A stretch of 64,000 nucleotides of DNA from Hevea brasiliensis (taxonomy: Eukaryota > Streptophyta > Magnoliopsida > Malpighiales > Euphorbiaceae), in the NCBI RefSeq assembly GCF_030052815.1, contig NC_079507.1:50293571-50357570 (forward strand), written 5' to 3'. This document shows, piece after piece, positions 23,102 to 36,224 of this stretch (position 1 is the stretch's first letter; the number at the start of each line of letters is the position of its first letter). The translations under genes and the position numbers were made by a program. Under the pieces are notes generated by a model. That model searched no databases. It worked only from the letters and a program-made list of their open reading frames with translations, and was not told the origin of the DNA.

Positions 23102-23721
23102 GGTTGAAAACAACAGTATGCTCCAGGCATCGAATTAGCAATTCAATTGTGGAGTATTTGTTTCATAGGGCAAGTATTTGAGTGGTTTTCCATATAGCAC
23201 TCAATAGTCTCCCATATTCATAATCACTTGAATACAAGATGTACAAATAAACAATATGTCACAGCAGGAAATGAGAAAATATGCAGATCGGCCAGGAAAA
23301 CTATACGAAAGATGATAGTAGTAACACGGGGGAGCTTGGTTCTTAGTACTTCTCACTGAACTTTGTATTTTTCAGTATACACTTTACAGAGACTAATTAA
23401 CATTTTGGTTTTGTAAATTCTATTTGATAACCAATACATTGTTCCCAGAATCTGTAAATTCTAACTGCAACTGATATTCGGATTAAACAGTATAAATCAA
23501 AACCTTCCAGTAAAACCAATATTGTAAAAAGCCTTTGTAATACACATACTAATACAATGTGGGAGCAGGGTTTCCACAATTCATGCCATAATTTACGAAC
23601 CACAAATCTGATAAAAAGGAATTAGCTTTGTATGAGCTAACAATGTATTAGTGCTACAGGATTAATAGTGAAACCCAACCCAACCCACAAAACTTAATTT
23701 TGATGTCAATTGTCAAGATAC
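23102..23721. other. Convergent intergenic region
   Basis: It separates the LEA stop codon (+) from the stop of the minus-strand gene at 23722. It presumably holds both 3' UTRs. No repeat or coding signal is seen. Confidence 0.45.
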
Positions 23722-26700
23722 TCATACCCACTGCAATCTACCTTGATATTCTACACACTGTTGGATTTTCCCATCGTGGGAAATTACCTGGTTCTTGATT
23801 TTAGCAGGTGGGGCACTGTACTTAACTTCGAACCTCGGCAGTGGTTTCTGGTGGTCCTCAACACTGGATGACATCTCTGGTAAAACCTCTTCAAGGAATT
23901 CATCTGCCACATCTCCATCTTCATCTATCTTGAGGCGCTTTGCATGCCATTTCAGACCCTAGAACAAAGATCATACAAATTTTAACATACTTGAAAAAGG
24001 GATCCAACAATAAAGGGCAAATGACACATATGGCCAATCTTGGTTGCTCAAGCTTAAATATTCCTTTCAGAAAAGGCAAGAACTCCATAGCCAACTAGAA
24101 TGTAATTCTTCGAATGGTATATAAAGTTAAGAAGTGTAATACACACAAATATTGCATCCCAGAAGCACATGGATAAACTTGAATTCCTGTTGTCCAAAAG
24201 TTGTTTACCCAAATACGATTTTCTAAAATTCTAGTGATACAGCAATTCTCCAAAAACGCAAGGCATGTATGCATGCACTATGCAGTGATGCATGCATAAA
24301 TTTTAGTTAGAGGGGCACAATTAAAAGTAATATATCACCTCTAAGAAAAACGTTTATACGTAGATAAGATCATTTTTGAAAAATACAAAAAATTACTCAA
24401 TTACATTACAGTGATCCTGATTTATTCTTCATCTTATAAAATAGTTACACAATAAATTTATTGCCAATACTTGTAAATACTCCCATTCAATGTAAATATA
24501 ACGGCAAAATAAACAACACAGTTGAATCGAGAGTTGAGACCATAATATTGATAAATTTATTACTAGCTCAAACTTTCAAGTATCAAATATCAATTACTAT
24601 TTTTAATTATCCAATTTTTGATATTAGATAAAAAAAAATAGAAATTAGATTAACTTTCATTAAAATTATATACTCAGAATCTCTAAATTTTGTATAAATT
24701 CTTTAGCTTAAATTATTATAAAAAAAACCCATCAAATTTATTAACATATAAGACTTGTTAAATAAGAGAGAGAGAGAGAGAAAGAGAGAAAGAGGGAGAA
24801 AGAACACCCTTGTTGAAAGATAGGTGTTGTGATAGGGAGAGTTAATAAATAGGAGTGAGAACTATTCGGTTTAAACTAAATAAATTGAATTGAACTGCCT
24901 TAATTCGATAATTCGATTCGATTTTTAAAATAATTTGGTTCGGATTGATTTTTCATTTTAAAAATTTCGATTATTTCGATTCGGTTCAGTTCGATTTTAG
25001 AGAGAAAAAATCAATTGAACCGAACCGAACAGAACTGCTTTATCGATTTTTAAATTAATTTATTTTTATAGAAAATTTATGAATTATATGTAATTATATA
25101 TATATAAATTGTTTAATTTCATTGATTAATGATTATTAGATTCAAATCAAGGTCAAAATCATATCAAATAACTTAAAAATTAAATCTAAATTAAAAAATC
25201 CATCAAAACTAAAAAACTGATCTGTTCGAACCGAACCGAACCGAAATAAAGCGGTTCGGTTTGATTTAATTTTTCATTGATTTCAATTCGGTTTGGTTTC
25301 TAAAATATAATAATTTGATTAATTTGGTTTTGATGATATGATTCGATTCGGTTCGGTTTTAACTAAATGCTCAGCCTTATTAATAAATGTAAAATAAAGA
25401 GGGTTATTTTTGTCAAATAATTACATAAATATATAGTGGTTTTGAAATAACTCTAATTTTAGAGCTAATACAAGCTGATGTAGTTTGATATCCTATAAGC
25501 TATCAGCTAATATTTTAAAGATTCACAAACACCTAAGTTAAACTGTTTGAATGTCTATTAGTTATAAGCTATATCAAACAGTTGAATCAAACACTCCCTT
25601 AATGAAAGTTGTTTGAGCTTTCAATTCCATTTTCCTACATATTTCCTTTCTTCCATTTTCTTTCATAACAATAGGGCACTAAAATTAATCATTTCTTGTT
25701 AATTCACCGAACAAATTAGGGGATATTGCAGTTGTAAAATACGAAAATTCTAAAGGGGTGAAAGAAAGTGGTTGAAATTGTTGGGTTAGTAGGCTACTAC
25801 TCAGATTTTCCCATTTTTTAAAGGTTTTGAGTAAAAATGACCAACATATCCCTGATTTCTAAAAATTCCAGGGGGCCGATGACCCCCTTGGCCAAAGTGT
25901 AAATAAGTCCCTGTATGCTTGTGCTCAACACACTAACATAACTTGATTAATAATAATGAATGAAAAAAATAATAATGCTTAGCTACTACAATGACAACCC
26001 CCATGCACCACATAAGGAAATTTGGATAAAGTAGAAGCGCCTTTTATCCAACAAAGGATATGGAGCATAGACATTTTGATTTTCATGGAGAGTTGCAACT
26101 ACAGTTTGAATCAGCAAATTAAATAGATAATAGCAAGGGTCTGAGGAGACCAGCTATTACTGAAACATGAAAAGTCTAGAAGCAAACTTAGTTTACCGAG
26201 AAAGAGTTGTGTATGGTGGTGCACAACTTGTAACTAGAGAGTTTTTGTGAGAAACAAATGATTTACGCCAGAAGAGTCGCTTGGCATTGGGCTATGGTTT
26301 GGTAGTGGCTGCGTGATGGTTTGATGAGAAGAAAGTGGTAGCTTATAAGCTTAGGGATGACAACGGCAAAACTCTGTTTTGTGAGAAAGATGTCGCAAGA
26401 AAGAGGTTTGTGAGAGAGACCATCAGGCAAGGGCTTAGAAACGAGAAAAAAGTGATGGCAGTGGATTTGCAATGACAGCAGCTTGCTTTTTTTCAAACAG
26501 CGAGAAAGAACAGTAGCGAGGGACGCGAAAGAAGCAAAAAACTCAGATTAGGTTCTCTGGCTAATTGTTCACATCACAGGCAAACAAATCAAAGTGGCTT
26601 TGATATCAAATTGGTGTAGAACCACAAAGAAAACTAAAGAGGAAAAGAAACAAATCTCAAATTTTTTATTAATTCTCAAAATCCAATTGTCAATAATAAA

Positions 26701-29700
26701 AACTATACCAAAACACCTAAAGGACATAGGTATTTATAGTAATGTTAACTGGTCCTACTAGAAGTATGACTACAAATTCCAAAATAAAAAAAATACTAGA
26801 TCAAACTAAGAATATAAAACCAACACTAGCTAAGAAATTCTAAACAGTAAAATTCCTAAATATCTAAAATGACACCTCCAAATTAAATTTCCTATATAAT
26901 ATAAATCTGAACTTCCTAATGGTATTAGAAAATCTAAATTAAAGATCTTAATTTCACAATAAACAATTAAATCAAAATAATTCCTAAATCTAGTCTTCCT
27001 TGACTGCATCACCTCTCTCTAACTAGACACACCAAATAAACACAACTATAGCATACCATAAAATCCTTTCACGGAATTAGTGACTGCTTAATTCACCGTA
27101 TCTTTTTGGCACGCCAATATTTGCAAAATGCAACAAAAAGCCTATCCAAATGTGCAAAAAGCTAATTTAAAGAAAGAGGGGGAGGCAGGGAGCAAGAGAT
27201 ATAGAGAGAAAGAAAGAGGTCACCTACAACAAATTGTTGGTATTAATCCAGTTGAGTATTGCTAACCAAACGAAAACCTTGAGTTTGAAAAAATATTTAC
27301 ATTCAATTTGTTGTATTTTACAATATTTAGATGCCACATGCAGAAATTACAAGTCTCTTCTAATGATTTGGAGAAGCTGCTCAAGAATAGGTCATCTACA
27401 ACTAAAAGATTTGGATTAAGCAGCAGGTGCATTACCAATAGGAATCTAAGGAGTTTTGACTTGGTGGGATAAAAAATTGCTCGTTAGGGAAAGTACATAT
27501 CTCCAACCTTTCTAAGTATGCCTAAATGCCAATTGTGCATTCACTAGTGCACGCATGACATTTATTTTTGCTTTCTTAACCAAATTCCTCTTTCTTGCTA
27601 TAAATATCCTCAATGCAATTCATTTGGAACTCTTAGTTAATCCTTGTTACTTTCATTCCATACAATTTTGACTCTCCTCAATGATGGAGGTGCCTGCTTC
27701 TTTCTAGCTTGCCATTTGACATTGAAGATTGCCCATTCCTCCTCTAATACCCTCTCAACTTCTTCCTTCTACATCACTCATGAGCAAAATTGTCTCCTGT
27801 TGAAGAACCTCCATCTATAATATATAGCTTGACAGTTGACACTACTTATTGAAACCATGGAGAACAAACATCAAAGTGTAACCATGTTTCTCATCACCTT
27901 AAAAAGTTTGCTATCTTTCTTCATGCATTATACCAAATCAAGCCTGCTAGGATTGGAGGTTTTCCAATACCTTAGGGTTACCCAACAGCCAAGCGACATT
28001 GTAGAAAGAGATGATTCTCCTTGATTTCAATTAATCTGTACATTGGTATATATATACAATTGATTCCTATAACTGTGTTCTACTAATTAGGAAGAAATCC
28101 TAAATAGGAATACAGAATACAGAATATACAGAGAAATAATATAGTGATTGACTTTCCATAACACTCACACTCAAGTTGGAGCATAGATGTTAATAATGCC
28201 CAACTTGTTACAAATGTAGTTAATCCTAGCTCCATTCAGAGCTTTTTTGAAAATATCTCCTAACTGCTCTCCAGCTTTGATGTGTCTTGTTAAGATGATC
28301 TATTGTTGAATATTTTCACGAACAAAGTGACAATCAATCTTAATATGTTTGGTCCGCTTATGAAACACCGAATTAGAAGCAATATGGAGAGCAGCTTGAT
28401 TATCACACCACAATTTTGCAGGCAGGGAGGTCTTAAAACCTGTCTCATCTAGTAATTGAAGTGTCTACATTAATTCACATACTGATTGTGCCATGGCTCT
28501 GTATTCCGATTCAGCACTAGATCGAGAAAATACACTCTGCTTCTTGCTTTTCCAAGACACCAAATTTCCTCCAACAAAAACGCAATATCCAGTAGTTGAC
28601 CTCCTGTCAACCTTAGATCCAGCCCAGTCGGTATCTGAAAAACATTCAAAATTGAAATGCCCATGATTACCATATAATAAACCTCTTCCTGGAGCGCCCT
28701 TCAGATAATACAAGATTTGTCCTAAGGCTTCCCAATGTGCAACAGTTGGGTAAGACATAAACTAACTTACCACACTAACGGCATAAGCAATTTCAGGATG
28801 AGTGACTGTAAGGTAGTTCAATTTTCCTACCAATCTCCTGTATCTCTCTCGATCTTCAAACAACTCACTATCCCTTGCTAACAGTTATAAATTTGGAGTC
28901 ATTGGTATACTGCAAGGCTTAGCACCTAATTTTCCTATCTCTGTCAATAGATCGATGACATATTTTCTTTGAGAAAAGAAAATACCCTTCTTACTTTTCA
29001 TAATTTCAATACCCAAGAAATACTTTAACAATCTCAAGTCTTTGGTCTAAAACTGAGTTTGGAGGAAGGTTTTAAGAGATGAAATACCTGCAGAGTCACT
29101 CCCAGTGATGACAATGTCATCCACATAGACTACCAGGAGAATTACACCAGCCTCAGATTGCCTATAAAATACTGAGTGATCACACTTACTCTTTCACATA
29201 CCAAATTCCTGTACTGCTTCACTGAATCTCCCAAACCAGGCCCTAGGACATTGTTTCAAGCCATAAAGAGACTTTCGAAGCCTACAAATTTTACCCAACT
29301 CTCCCTAAGCAACAAACTCAGGTGGTTGCTCTGTATACACCTCCTGAAGATCACCATGAAGGAAAGCATTCTTGATATCCAATTGGTGCAGGGACCAATC
29401 AAATATAGCTGCTAAAGAAATAAACAAGCGAATAGAAGTAAGTTTAGCTACAGGAGAAAAAGTGTCAGAGTAATCAACCCCATATGTCTGAACATATCCT
29501 TTTGTCACAAGGCATGCTTTTAACCTAGCCACAAAACCATCAGGATTTACCTTTACTGTAAATACCCATTTGCAACCAATAGCTTTCTTACCAGTGGGCA
29601 AAGGCAACAGTTCTCATGTACTATTAGCATCTAAAGCCTCCATTTCCTCTTTCATAGCAGCACACCAGCCAGGATGAGACAGTGCCTCACCAATCGTATT

Positions 29701-32700
29701 AGGGATAGGAACAGAGTCTAAATAAGTAACAAAACACCGAGAACAAGACAATTGATTATAAGAAACAAAAGAAAAGATAGGGTAAGTGCATGAACGCTTA
29801 CCTTTATGAAGAGCAATAGGTAAGTCTAGGTCAGAATCATGATCAGTATGAGGTACAGGATCTCTCAACGAAGTAGCTGGTGGACGATCTGAGTCAGGAA
29901 TCTCCAATCTCCTGGAGTAAACATGAACAACGGGAGGTCGAGTAGGTCTATAGACAGAAGAAACAGGCTGTGGGAGAGGACTAGACATTGGTTGGACAGT
30001 ATACATTAAGAGATCATCCTCCTTCCCCTGACTCTCATACACAGATGATTGAGGAAAGAATGGAGTGAAATAAAAAAAATGTGACATTTGCAGAAACAAG
30101 ATAACGATTAAGAGTAGGAGAGAAATAGCGGTACCCTTTTTGGAGCCGGGAGTACCTAAGGAAGACACATTTGAAAGACTTCGAATCCAATTTAGTAACT
30201 TGTGGACGAACATCACGCACAAAACAGGTACAACAAAAAATACGGGATTCAACAGGGAACAAAGATTTTGTAAGAAACAAAGCAGTATAAAGAATATCCC
30301 CATTAAGGACAGAAGACGGCATACGATTGATAAAAAAACATGCCGTAGAAACTGCATCCACCCAAAAGTGTTTAGGAACTTTCATATGAAAAAGAAGAGC
30401 ACGAGTTACCTCAAGAAGATATCGATTTTTTCTTTCGGCCACGCCATTTTGGGATGGGATATCAACACAAAAAGACTGATGTATAATGCCATTTTGTGTC
30501 ATATAACACTGAAAAATATTCTTTGGCATTGTCACTTTTTAATATGCGTACAGAAATATTAAATTGAGTTTTGATTTCATTATAAAAGGCACAAAAGATA
30601 GAAAACAACTCAGAATGATTCTTCATTAAATATAACCAGGTAATACGAGAGTAATCATCAACAAAAGTAACAAAATAACGAAATCCAGTTTTAGAATTAA
30701 CAGAACAAGGACTCCAAACATCAGAATGAACTAACTCAAAAGGGGATGAAACCCGTTTATTGACTCTAGACACAGAAAGCAAACGATGATATTTTGCAAA
30801 CTGACACGACTCACATTCTAGTACTGATAAAGACTGAAATTGAGGACACAACTTCTTCATGGTAGACAAAGAAGAATGACCCAATCTACAATGAGCTTCA
30901 AGAGACGTTAAGGTACTGAAGCAAACAAGCGACTGCGGTACATGATTTTCCAGAATGTAGAGACCACCTGACTCACGTCCTCTACCAATAATTTGCTTCG
31001 TCGTAAGATCCTGAAATAAACATTGGTCAGGAAAAAAGAAAACAGAACAATTTAAGGCACGAGTAAGTTTACTAACAGAAAGTAGATTAAAAGAGAATTT
31101 TGGTAGACACAAAACAGATGACAAAGAAATTAACGGGTCGTTCGCAGCCTAACCCATGACACAAGAAGTAGAACCATCAGCTAAAGTAACCGTAGAGGAA
31201 GTGAGATTAGACTGAAAAGCAAATAGAAAACTAGAATTACCAGTCATGTGATCTGTCGCATCAGAATCAATAACCCATTTGGATGAGGAAGACACAAGGC
31301 ATGTAGTGGATTTACCTGACTCAGCGATCGCAGTGACAGGGAAACTGGTGGAATTTAGAGATGCCTGATACTGGAAAAATTGTGCAAAATCCTCTGCAAA
31401 TACCAAAACAGTTTTCTCAGATGAAGATACTGTAGAATCCTCTGCTGCCATATTTGCCATCTGTGATCGCTGATTTTTTTCTCTGAAGTTGCGGACAATT
31501 ATATTTTGTATGGCCAGACTCATGGCAATAATAACAAACGGCTCATCTTGAGTCCTAATTAGAACTAGCCTCCCCATTACGCTGATTATCTCTGTTGCTT
31601 ATAATTCCTCCTCTACTTCCTCTTCTATTACCCTGTTGTCCATTTAGATTACGGCTAATAAGAACACTACTGGCAGGCTGTGAAGATATAGTACTCTTTG
31701 TACAAAGGACCTGTGTAAACGTTTCATGCAAAGAGAAAATCTCAGAACTGAAGAGAATCTGAGATTTAGCAGTCTTATACTCTGTAGGAAGGCCTGCAAG
31801 AAAACTCATAACAGCCAGTTGCTCCCGTTGGGCCTGCTGAACTTTCACATCAGAACTAAAAGGCAACAATATATTAAGTTCCTCATATACCCGTTTAAAA
31901 TCCATAAAATAAGCCGTGAGAGACTTATCCTCTTCTCAACACGGTAGAATGCCTTACAAACATCATAAAATACGGGAGATATTCCATTTACCAGAATACA
32001 GAAAATCTAAGTAATTCATCAATTCCTTAACAAATTCACAATGATTAATTAAACTAATTACCTCACTATGAATCGAGTTCCGAAACTGCAAAAACAACCG
32101 AGCATCCTCTCTTAGCCAAGTTTGCCGTGTATCATCAGTAGGTGGGTCTTTAGTAAGGTGATCATCCTTATCAATGCTACGCAAATAGACCCTAACAGTC
32201 TTACTCCACTCCAGGTAATTCGAACCATTAAGTTTGTGTTCCATGATCTTAGTCATCACCGGAATCACATCAGAAATAACATTCTTATTGTCTGCCATTT
32301 GTTGAGACAAAAAAAACTAACCGAAACTGGATCAGGCAAACAGCACACAGTGGTGGAATAAGGAGGTTGAGACGACGCTAGCAATGCTGATCGGAGTCGA
32401 AACGGTTGGCGAACGCGCCTCCACAAGCCGGCGAATGAAGAAACGGCGAGAACCTGAGTTGCGCGTGTGAGCCTCACGCGCTTGGATTCCGGCGACCGGA
32501 TCAGAGGGGACCGCCGGTCGGCGGCAAAGGTCTCTTCTGAGTTGGATGGTAAGAACAAATAGTCATCCTAGATAGATGACCTGCTCTGATATCATGTAGA
32601 AAGAGATAATTCTCCTTGATTTCAATTAATCTGTACATGGGTATATATATACAATTGATTCCTATAATTGTGTTCTACTAATTAGGAAGAAATTCTAAAT

Positions 32701-34834
32701 AAAAAATCCTAAATAGGAATATAGAATACAACATATACAGAGAAATAATATAGTGATTGACTTTCCATAACAGACATGTTATCAGTTGTCTCCTATAATT
32801 AATTCAAAGTCAAGAGCAACAAGCTATATAACACTATTAGATAAATTAATGTTTCCCCTCATCTCTCAACTTATACCAACAAAATACACAGAATCACATG
32901 CCCTTGAAGCATCGGTGCTTCTCAAATAACCGATACTCATCATGCCTGGTGCCTATTTGGACAAGGGCCATCATACCCCAAAAGCAGAAAACTAAGGACT
33001 ATAAGTAACAAGCTAATAGCAGCAGTCCAATGCAATTGATAATGGAGTTATTGACTTTTCAGTCTTCTCTCATACCAAATGTGAACTCATAACAAGATAA
33101 CTTCTCTTCCTCAAATATTTATAAATGGTAAATGCAACTTTGGATTGCTGTGCTGTCTGTGCAAAAAAAAGTTAATTGACTAAGGAAGCTCGCACATCAA
33201 TGAACAAAATCTTCTCATACTCTGCTCTGTGCATGCTTATGCAGCATTTTCTCAAACAGAATGAATCTTATTCAGTAAAGAATTGGTGTTGCTTTGCAAG
33301 TAACTGCTCCAGTTTCAAATTTGTTCTATTAATCCACATCCTCTATGAGTCCAACAACTGATCATTGTGCAATTTATTGTTTTGTTTTACCTGTTGCATT
33401 TTTAATAATGAAAACCAATTGATTGTTTGCCCCAAATTCTTCCTTATATTTTACTGGGTGACACACAAAACTTTCATCTTGCAAATATAAAGATTCATTT
33501 AAATGATTTGGTGGTGTTAATAAAAGATATAGCATAATAACATCAAACAAACAAAACGGCTACCTGTTTCTGGTGAAATTATATGGAAAAGTGAATGCCC
33601 GCTTTCCTAAGGATAATTTATCAAAATCACCAGCAAAAGTAATCACTTAAACACTGTCATTAAAGTACAACTCCATTCAGTGTGCTAATTAGATGATAAA
33701 AAATTTAAGCATCATTGCATAAAAGCACCAACCAGACAGTCCAGACCAGAAACCAGTATAACATAGACCAATCCACTACCAATAAAGACTGATAACTTCA
33801 GCACATTAATACTACCAAAATGAAGTAAAAAGCCATTAAGTGTTGTAAGATGATTCAAAATTTATGCATCATTGTACACAAAGCAACAACCAGACCAGAA
33901 ACCAGTATTATAAAGACCAATCCACTACAATCCGAAAAAAACAATGTAGCATCATACACTGCAGGTCACTCAGACACATCAAAGCCAATTTGTACAGTCA
34001 TATTCGTAGTGACTAGCATGACATATGAACATAGCAGCACGTAACAAAGAAACTGTTAATTGGGAAGCAAAGTATGACCTACTTAGAAGCTAATTGGTCA
34101 TATGATTATGACCCAAATGTCCAAAGATTATTTAATAAATTAGCAACTATTTCTCTCTTTTGCATTTGCTTTAGCACTCTAACGCTATTAATTCTTACTT
34201 CTTATTAATACTATTACCATCATTAGATCATAAACACGGAATTCATTCATTTCTTTCCGTTATTAATTTCTCAAGTCTCAACAACTATTCAATAAGGAAG
34301 GAAAAAATACAACTCGCTACTGAATATAGCCTTACTCTTTTCAAATGGAAGTAATGGAGATTCATAAATTGCCCTTAATAACGATTCAAACAGAGAAAAA
34401 TAATCAATTAATAAAATTGCAATCTCACTCCGAATTAGTTCTGTTCTTAACATTCCTACATTTCTTTTCAGAGTCACTTACAAAGAATTGAAAGGCACCC
34501 AAAGAATTCGCAATAAGAACCATAAACAGAACAATCAAAAAGTAAACTTTAGACTTTACAGAGAAGAATGGAAGAGACAGACCTGGACGCCTCCATCGCC
34601 AGAGCTGGAAAGGACTAGAACTGGGCTGGGCGGGCGACGATCGACGGCTACCTTAACGGGGACGCTGAAGCCTTTACGGGGAAGCCCAGTTTCTTGATAA
34701 TTGGAAGAAAAACGGGGTTGGTGGTGTTGGTTGTTGCGATGATCATCATCTTCTTCTTGTTGGTCTTTCACTTCGTGGGCACTCTCGTCTTTAACAAACC
34801 CAAGAAATCCCGCGATCCTCCTAAAGAATCGCAT
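23722..34834 (-). CDS. Conserved plant protein of unknown function, two exons with a 10.6-kb intron
   Basis: Exon 1 is 34834-34583 (84 codons, start [17 protein letters not shown], end SSGDGGVQ, donor CAG|GTCTGT). Exon 2 is 23958-23722 (acceptor TTCTAG, start [16 protein letters not shown], end EYQGRLQWV, stop). Both join in phase 0 to give 162 residues. From memory, plant proteins of this type carry the same junction block (GGVQ-GL-W-AKRL) and the same ending, so I join them despite the distance. The protein is hydrophilic, with an acidic, His/Asn-rich segment around residues 20-45 and no membrane segment. I do not know its function. The intron contains a Copia element in the same orientation, a hAT-type MITE, an LTR fragment and a local duplication. 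An upstream in-frame ATG at 34990 is judged UTR. Confidence 0.7.
24850..25379. mobile_element. 530-bp hAT-type MITE (family 1, copy A)
   Basis: The ends TAGGAGTGAGAAC and complement TAAGGCTGAGCAT resemble the ends of the hAT element at 17499-22158. The 8-base target duplication TTAATAAA is perfect (24842-24849 and 25380-25387). Both arms are dense in CGGTTCGGTT/AACCGAACCG. The middle carries a TATATATA tract. It is the reverse complement of the element at 51971-52504. Confidence 0.85.
25380..26596. other. Intron sequence with degenerate repeat material
   Basis: No gene is supported. The stretch 25430-25610 has short inverted motifs (AACTGTTTGA, TCAAACAGTT) suggestive of a small decayed DNA element. 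The sequence 26140-26596 may be leftover interior of the LTR element beginning at 26615. Confidence 0.35.
26597..27011 (-). repeat. Candidate LTR with degenerate primer binding site
   Basis: The stretch 26615-27011 begins TGTAGAACC and ends CTGCATCA on the plus strand. On the minus strand the 'LTR' is followed after six bases by TGATATCAAAGC (26608-26597), two mismatches from the tRNA-Met primer site. It resembles the start and end of the repeat at 44963-45310. No target duplication or coding interior was found. Confidence 0.45.
27012..27994. other. Intron sequence without recognised feature
   Basis: It contains a GA-rich stretch near 27170-27220 and no coding signal or clear repeat boundary. 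Confidence 0.4.
28000..28163 (-). repeat. 3' LTR of the Copia element
   Basis: 164 bases, TGTAGAAAG...CCATAACA on the plus strand. It is nearly the same as the right LTR, with scattered substitutions, but lacks a 14-base segment present there. Confidence 0.95.
28465..32310 (-). pseudogene. Copia gag-pol polyprotein, disabled
   Basis: Read right to left on the minus strand. Gag starts at 32310 (MSQQMADNK, then [17 protein letters not shown]). The zinc knuckle [14 protein letters not shown] is near 31500. The protease active site reads [11 protein letters not shown] near 31255, where the family has DSGATDH. The pre-integrase domain is at about 30900 ([16 protein letters not shown]). The integrase core shows HSDVW and FVDDYSR near 30650-30750. 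Reverse transcriptase shows [27 protein letters not shown] and YVDDIVIT (29100-29560). RNase H shows [18 protein letters not shown] at 28580-28640. Many stops and frameshifts separate these blocks, so it cannot make a polyprotein. Confidence 0.93.
32595..32772 (-). repeat. 5' LTR of the Copia element
   Basis: 178 bases, TGTAGAAAG...CCATAACA on the plus strand. The size difference from the left LTR comes from an imperfect repeat around 32693-32706 (CTAAATAAAAAATC). Confidence 0.95.
33691..33935. repeat. Local direct duplication in the host intron
   Basis: A segment of about 89 bases (33691-33779) recurs at 33848-33935, 157 bases apart. Shared blocks include ATCATTG, AACCAGAC, CCAGACCAGAAACCAGTAT and GACCAATCCACTAC. 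Divergence shows it is not recent. Non-coding. Confidence 0.7.
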
Positions 34835-36224
34835 CGCATTCCCAAGCAGAAATGCTGAACCTGAGCGGAAAATCAAGAATTGAGAGATTATTGCTTGTGG
34901 GTTGCTTGGAGAAAATAGATTTATAGAATTATCGGAGGGAAAATGAGAGGAGAGAGGCTTTCTGTGATGGTCTCCGTTTGCTTTGCACAACTGCTATCAT
35001 CTTTTCACTGAAAAGGAAGTTTTTTTTTTTAATTATTTTTATTTTAATTTTTTTTACAAAATTATTATATTTAATTATATATAAAATAAAATATATGCCT
35101 GTTGTCCCAACTTCATAAAAAAATATTTATCAATCCTCTTATTTTTAATTTATTAATAAAAATAATTTATACATTTAAATTTATTATAATTTATCATTAA
35201 TTATAATTTAAATGATTAAAATAACTTCAATTATATTTTCAATTTGACAATTGCGTTATCAAGAAAATTATTTCTTCATCTAAATTTATTATAATTTATC
35301 ATTAATTATAACTTAGATGACTAAAACAACTTTAACATATTTTCAATTTAAAATAATTATATTGTTTTATTAATAAATTATTTCTCTAATCAAAATTATT
35401 ATAATCTATCATTAATTATAAATTAAATTACCAAAATAGCATTACCTTGGGTTTTAATAGGGAATCTAAAATTTGATATTTGAATTTGACAAAATTATAA
35501 ATTTTTTCAATTGATTAGAATTATAAATTTATATTATACTCATAAAGTATATATTATTTGTGTGTTTAAAATGTTTTATAAATGATATTATTTAAAATCT
35601 ACTTTAAATGAATTTTAGATATATTTAATATAAGTTAAATTTTATAAAAAATGAGTTTAATAATTATTAAATTAAATATTTATATTAAAATTTATATAAA
35701 ATTAATTAAAAAATATATAATAAATATATTTATTAGAGTCATTTTTAATTTGATGGTAGTTCACCTCCCATGAATTGAGTTAAATTTAAAGGCATCAATG
35801 AATTGCAGACTTGAGAGCTCTTATAATTTTGTGGGTAAAAAAAGAAAATTAAATAATTAATTTTATTAAAATAAATGGAGAGTATAATAATTTTAAATAA
35901 AAATTTAAACCCAATTGTTGTGCAACGCTTAAGGCACGTGCCAGACATCCTCGCGTGCAAAGGGAAAGACCGAAAAGTGCCATTGCTGAATGCTGACTAC
36001 AACTCTGCAACTCTCAACGAAGAAATTACTGTTTCTTGCATATCAGATCCTCTCATCCAGCGCCCACCTTCTCCAATCCTAATCTGGTGGTTTATTTGTA
36101 AATAATCAATTCGACCGGCTCCATTAAGCTCAGAATCTCCAGATCTGTGCTTGCGCATCATCATCCTTGTGGTTCCTTGTGTGTTGCTCGTTGATTATTC
36201 TGGACTCGATCCACTGGATCAGCG
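34835..36224. other. Divergent promoter region between the two-exon gene and AP2M
   Basis: 1.39 kb between two start codons on opposite strands. The centre (35020-35740) is extremely AT-rich with repeated ATAATTTATCATTAATTATAA-like blocks of 60-120 bases spacing. No promoter element is unambiguous. Confidence 0.5.

Larger units (their letters stand above)
28000..32772 (-). mobile_element. Complete Ty1/Copia retrotransposon, 4.77 kb, in the host gene's intron
   Basis: Both LTRs, the primer binding site, the gag-pol order and a perfect 5-base target duplication GACAT (27995-27999 and 32773-32777) are present. The 5' LTR is on the right (32595-32772). The primer site TGATATCAGAGC (32594-32583) has one mismatch from the tRNA-Met type. 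Before the 3' LTR the polypurine tract has become ACTTGAGTGTGAG. It lies in the 10.6-kb intron and in the same orientation as the host gene. Confidence 0.95.

Noticed and set aside
29614..30357. 247-codon minus-strand frame
   Set aside because: Its first part is a shifted frame of the Copia integrase; only the tail ([16 protein letters not shown]) is real pol sequence, covered by the pseudogene entry.
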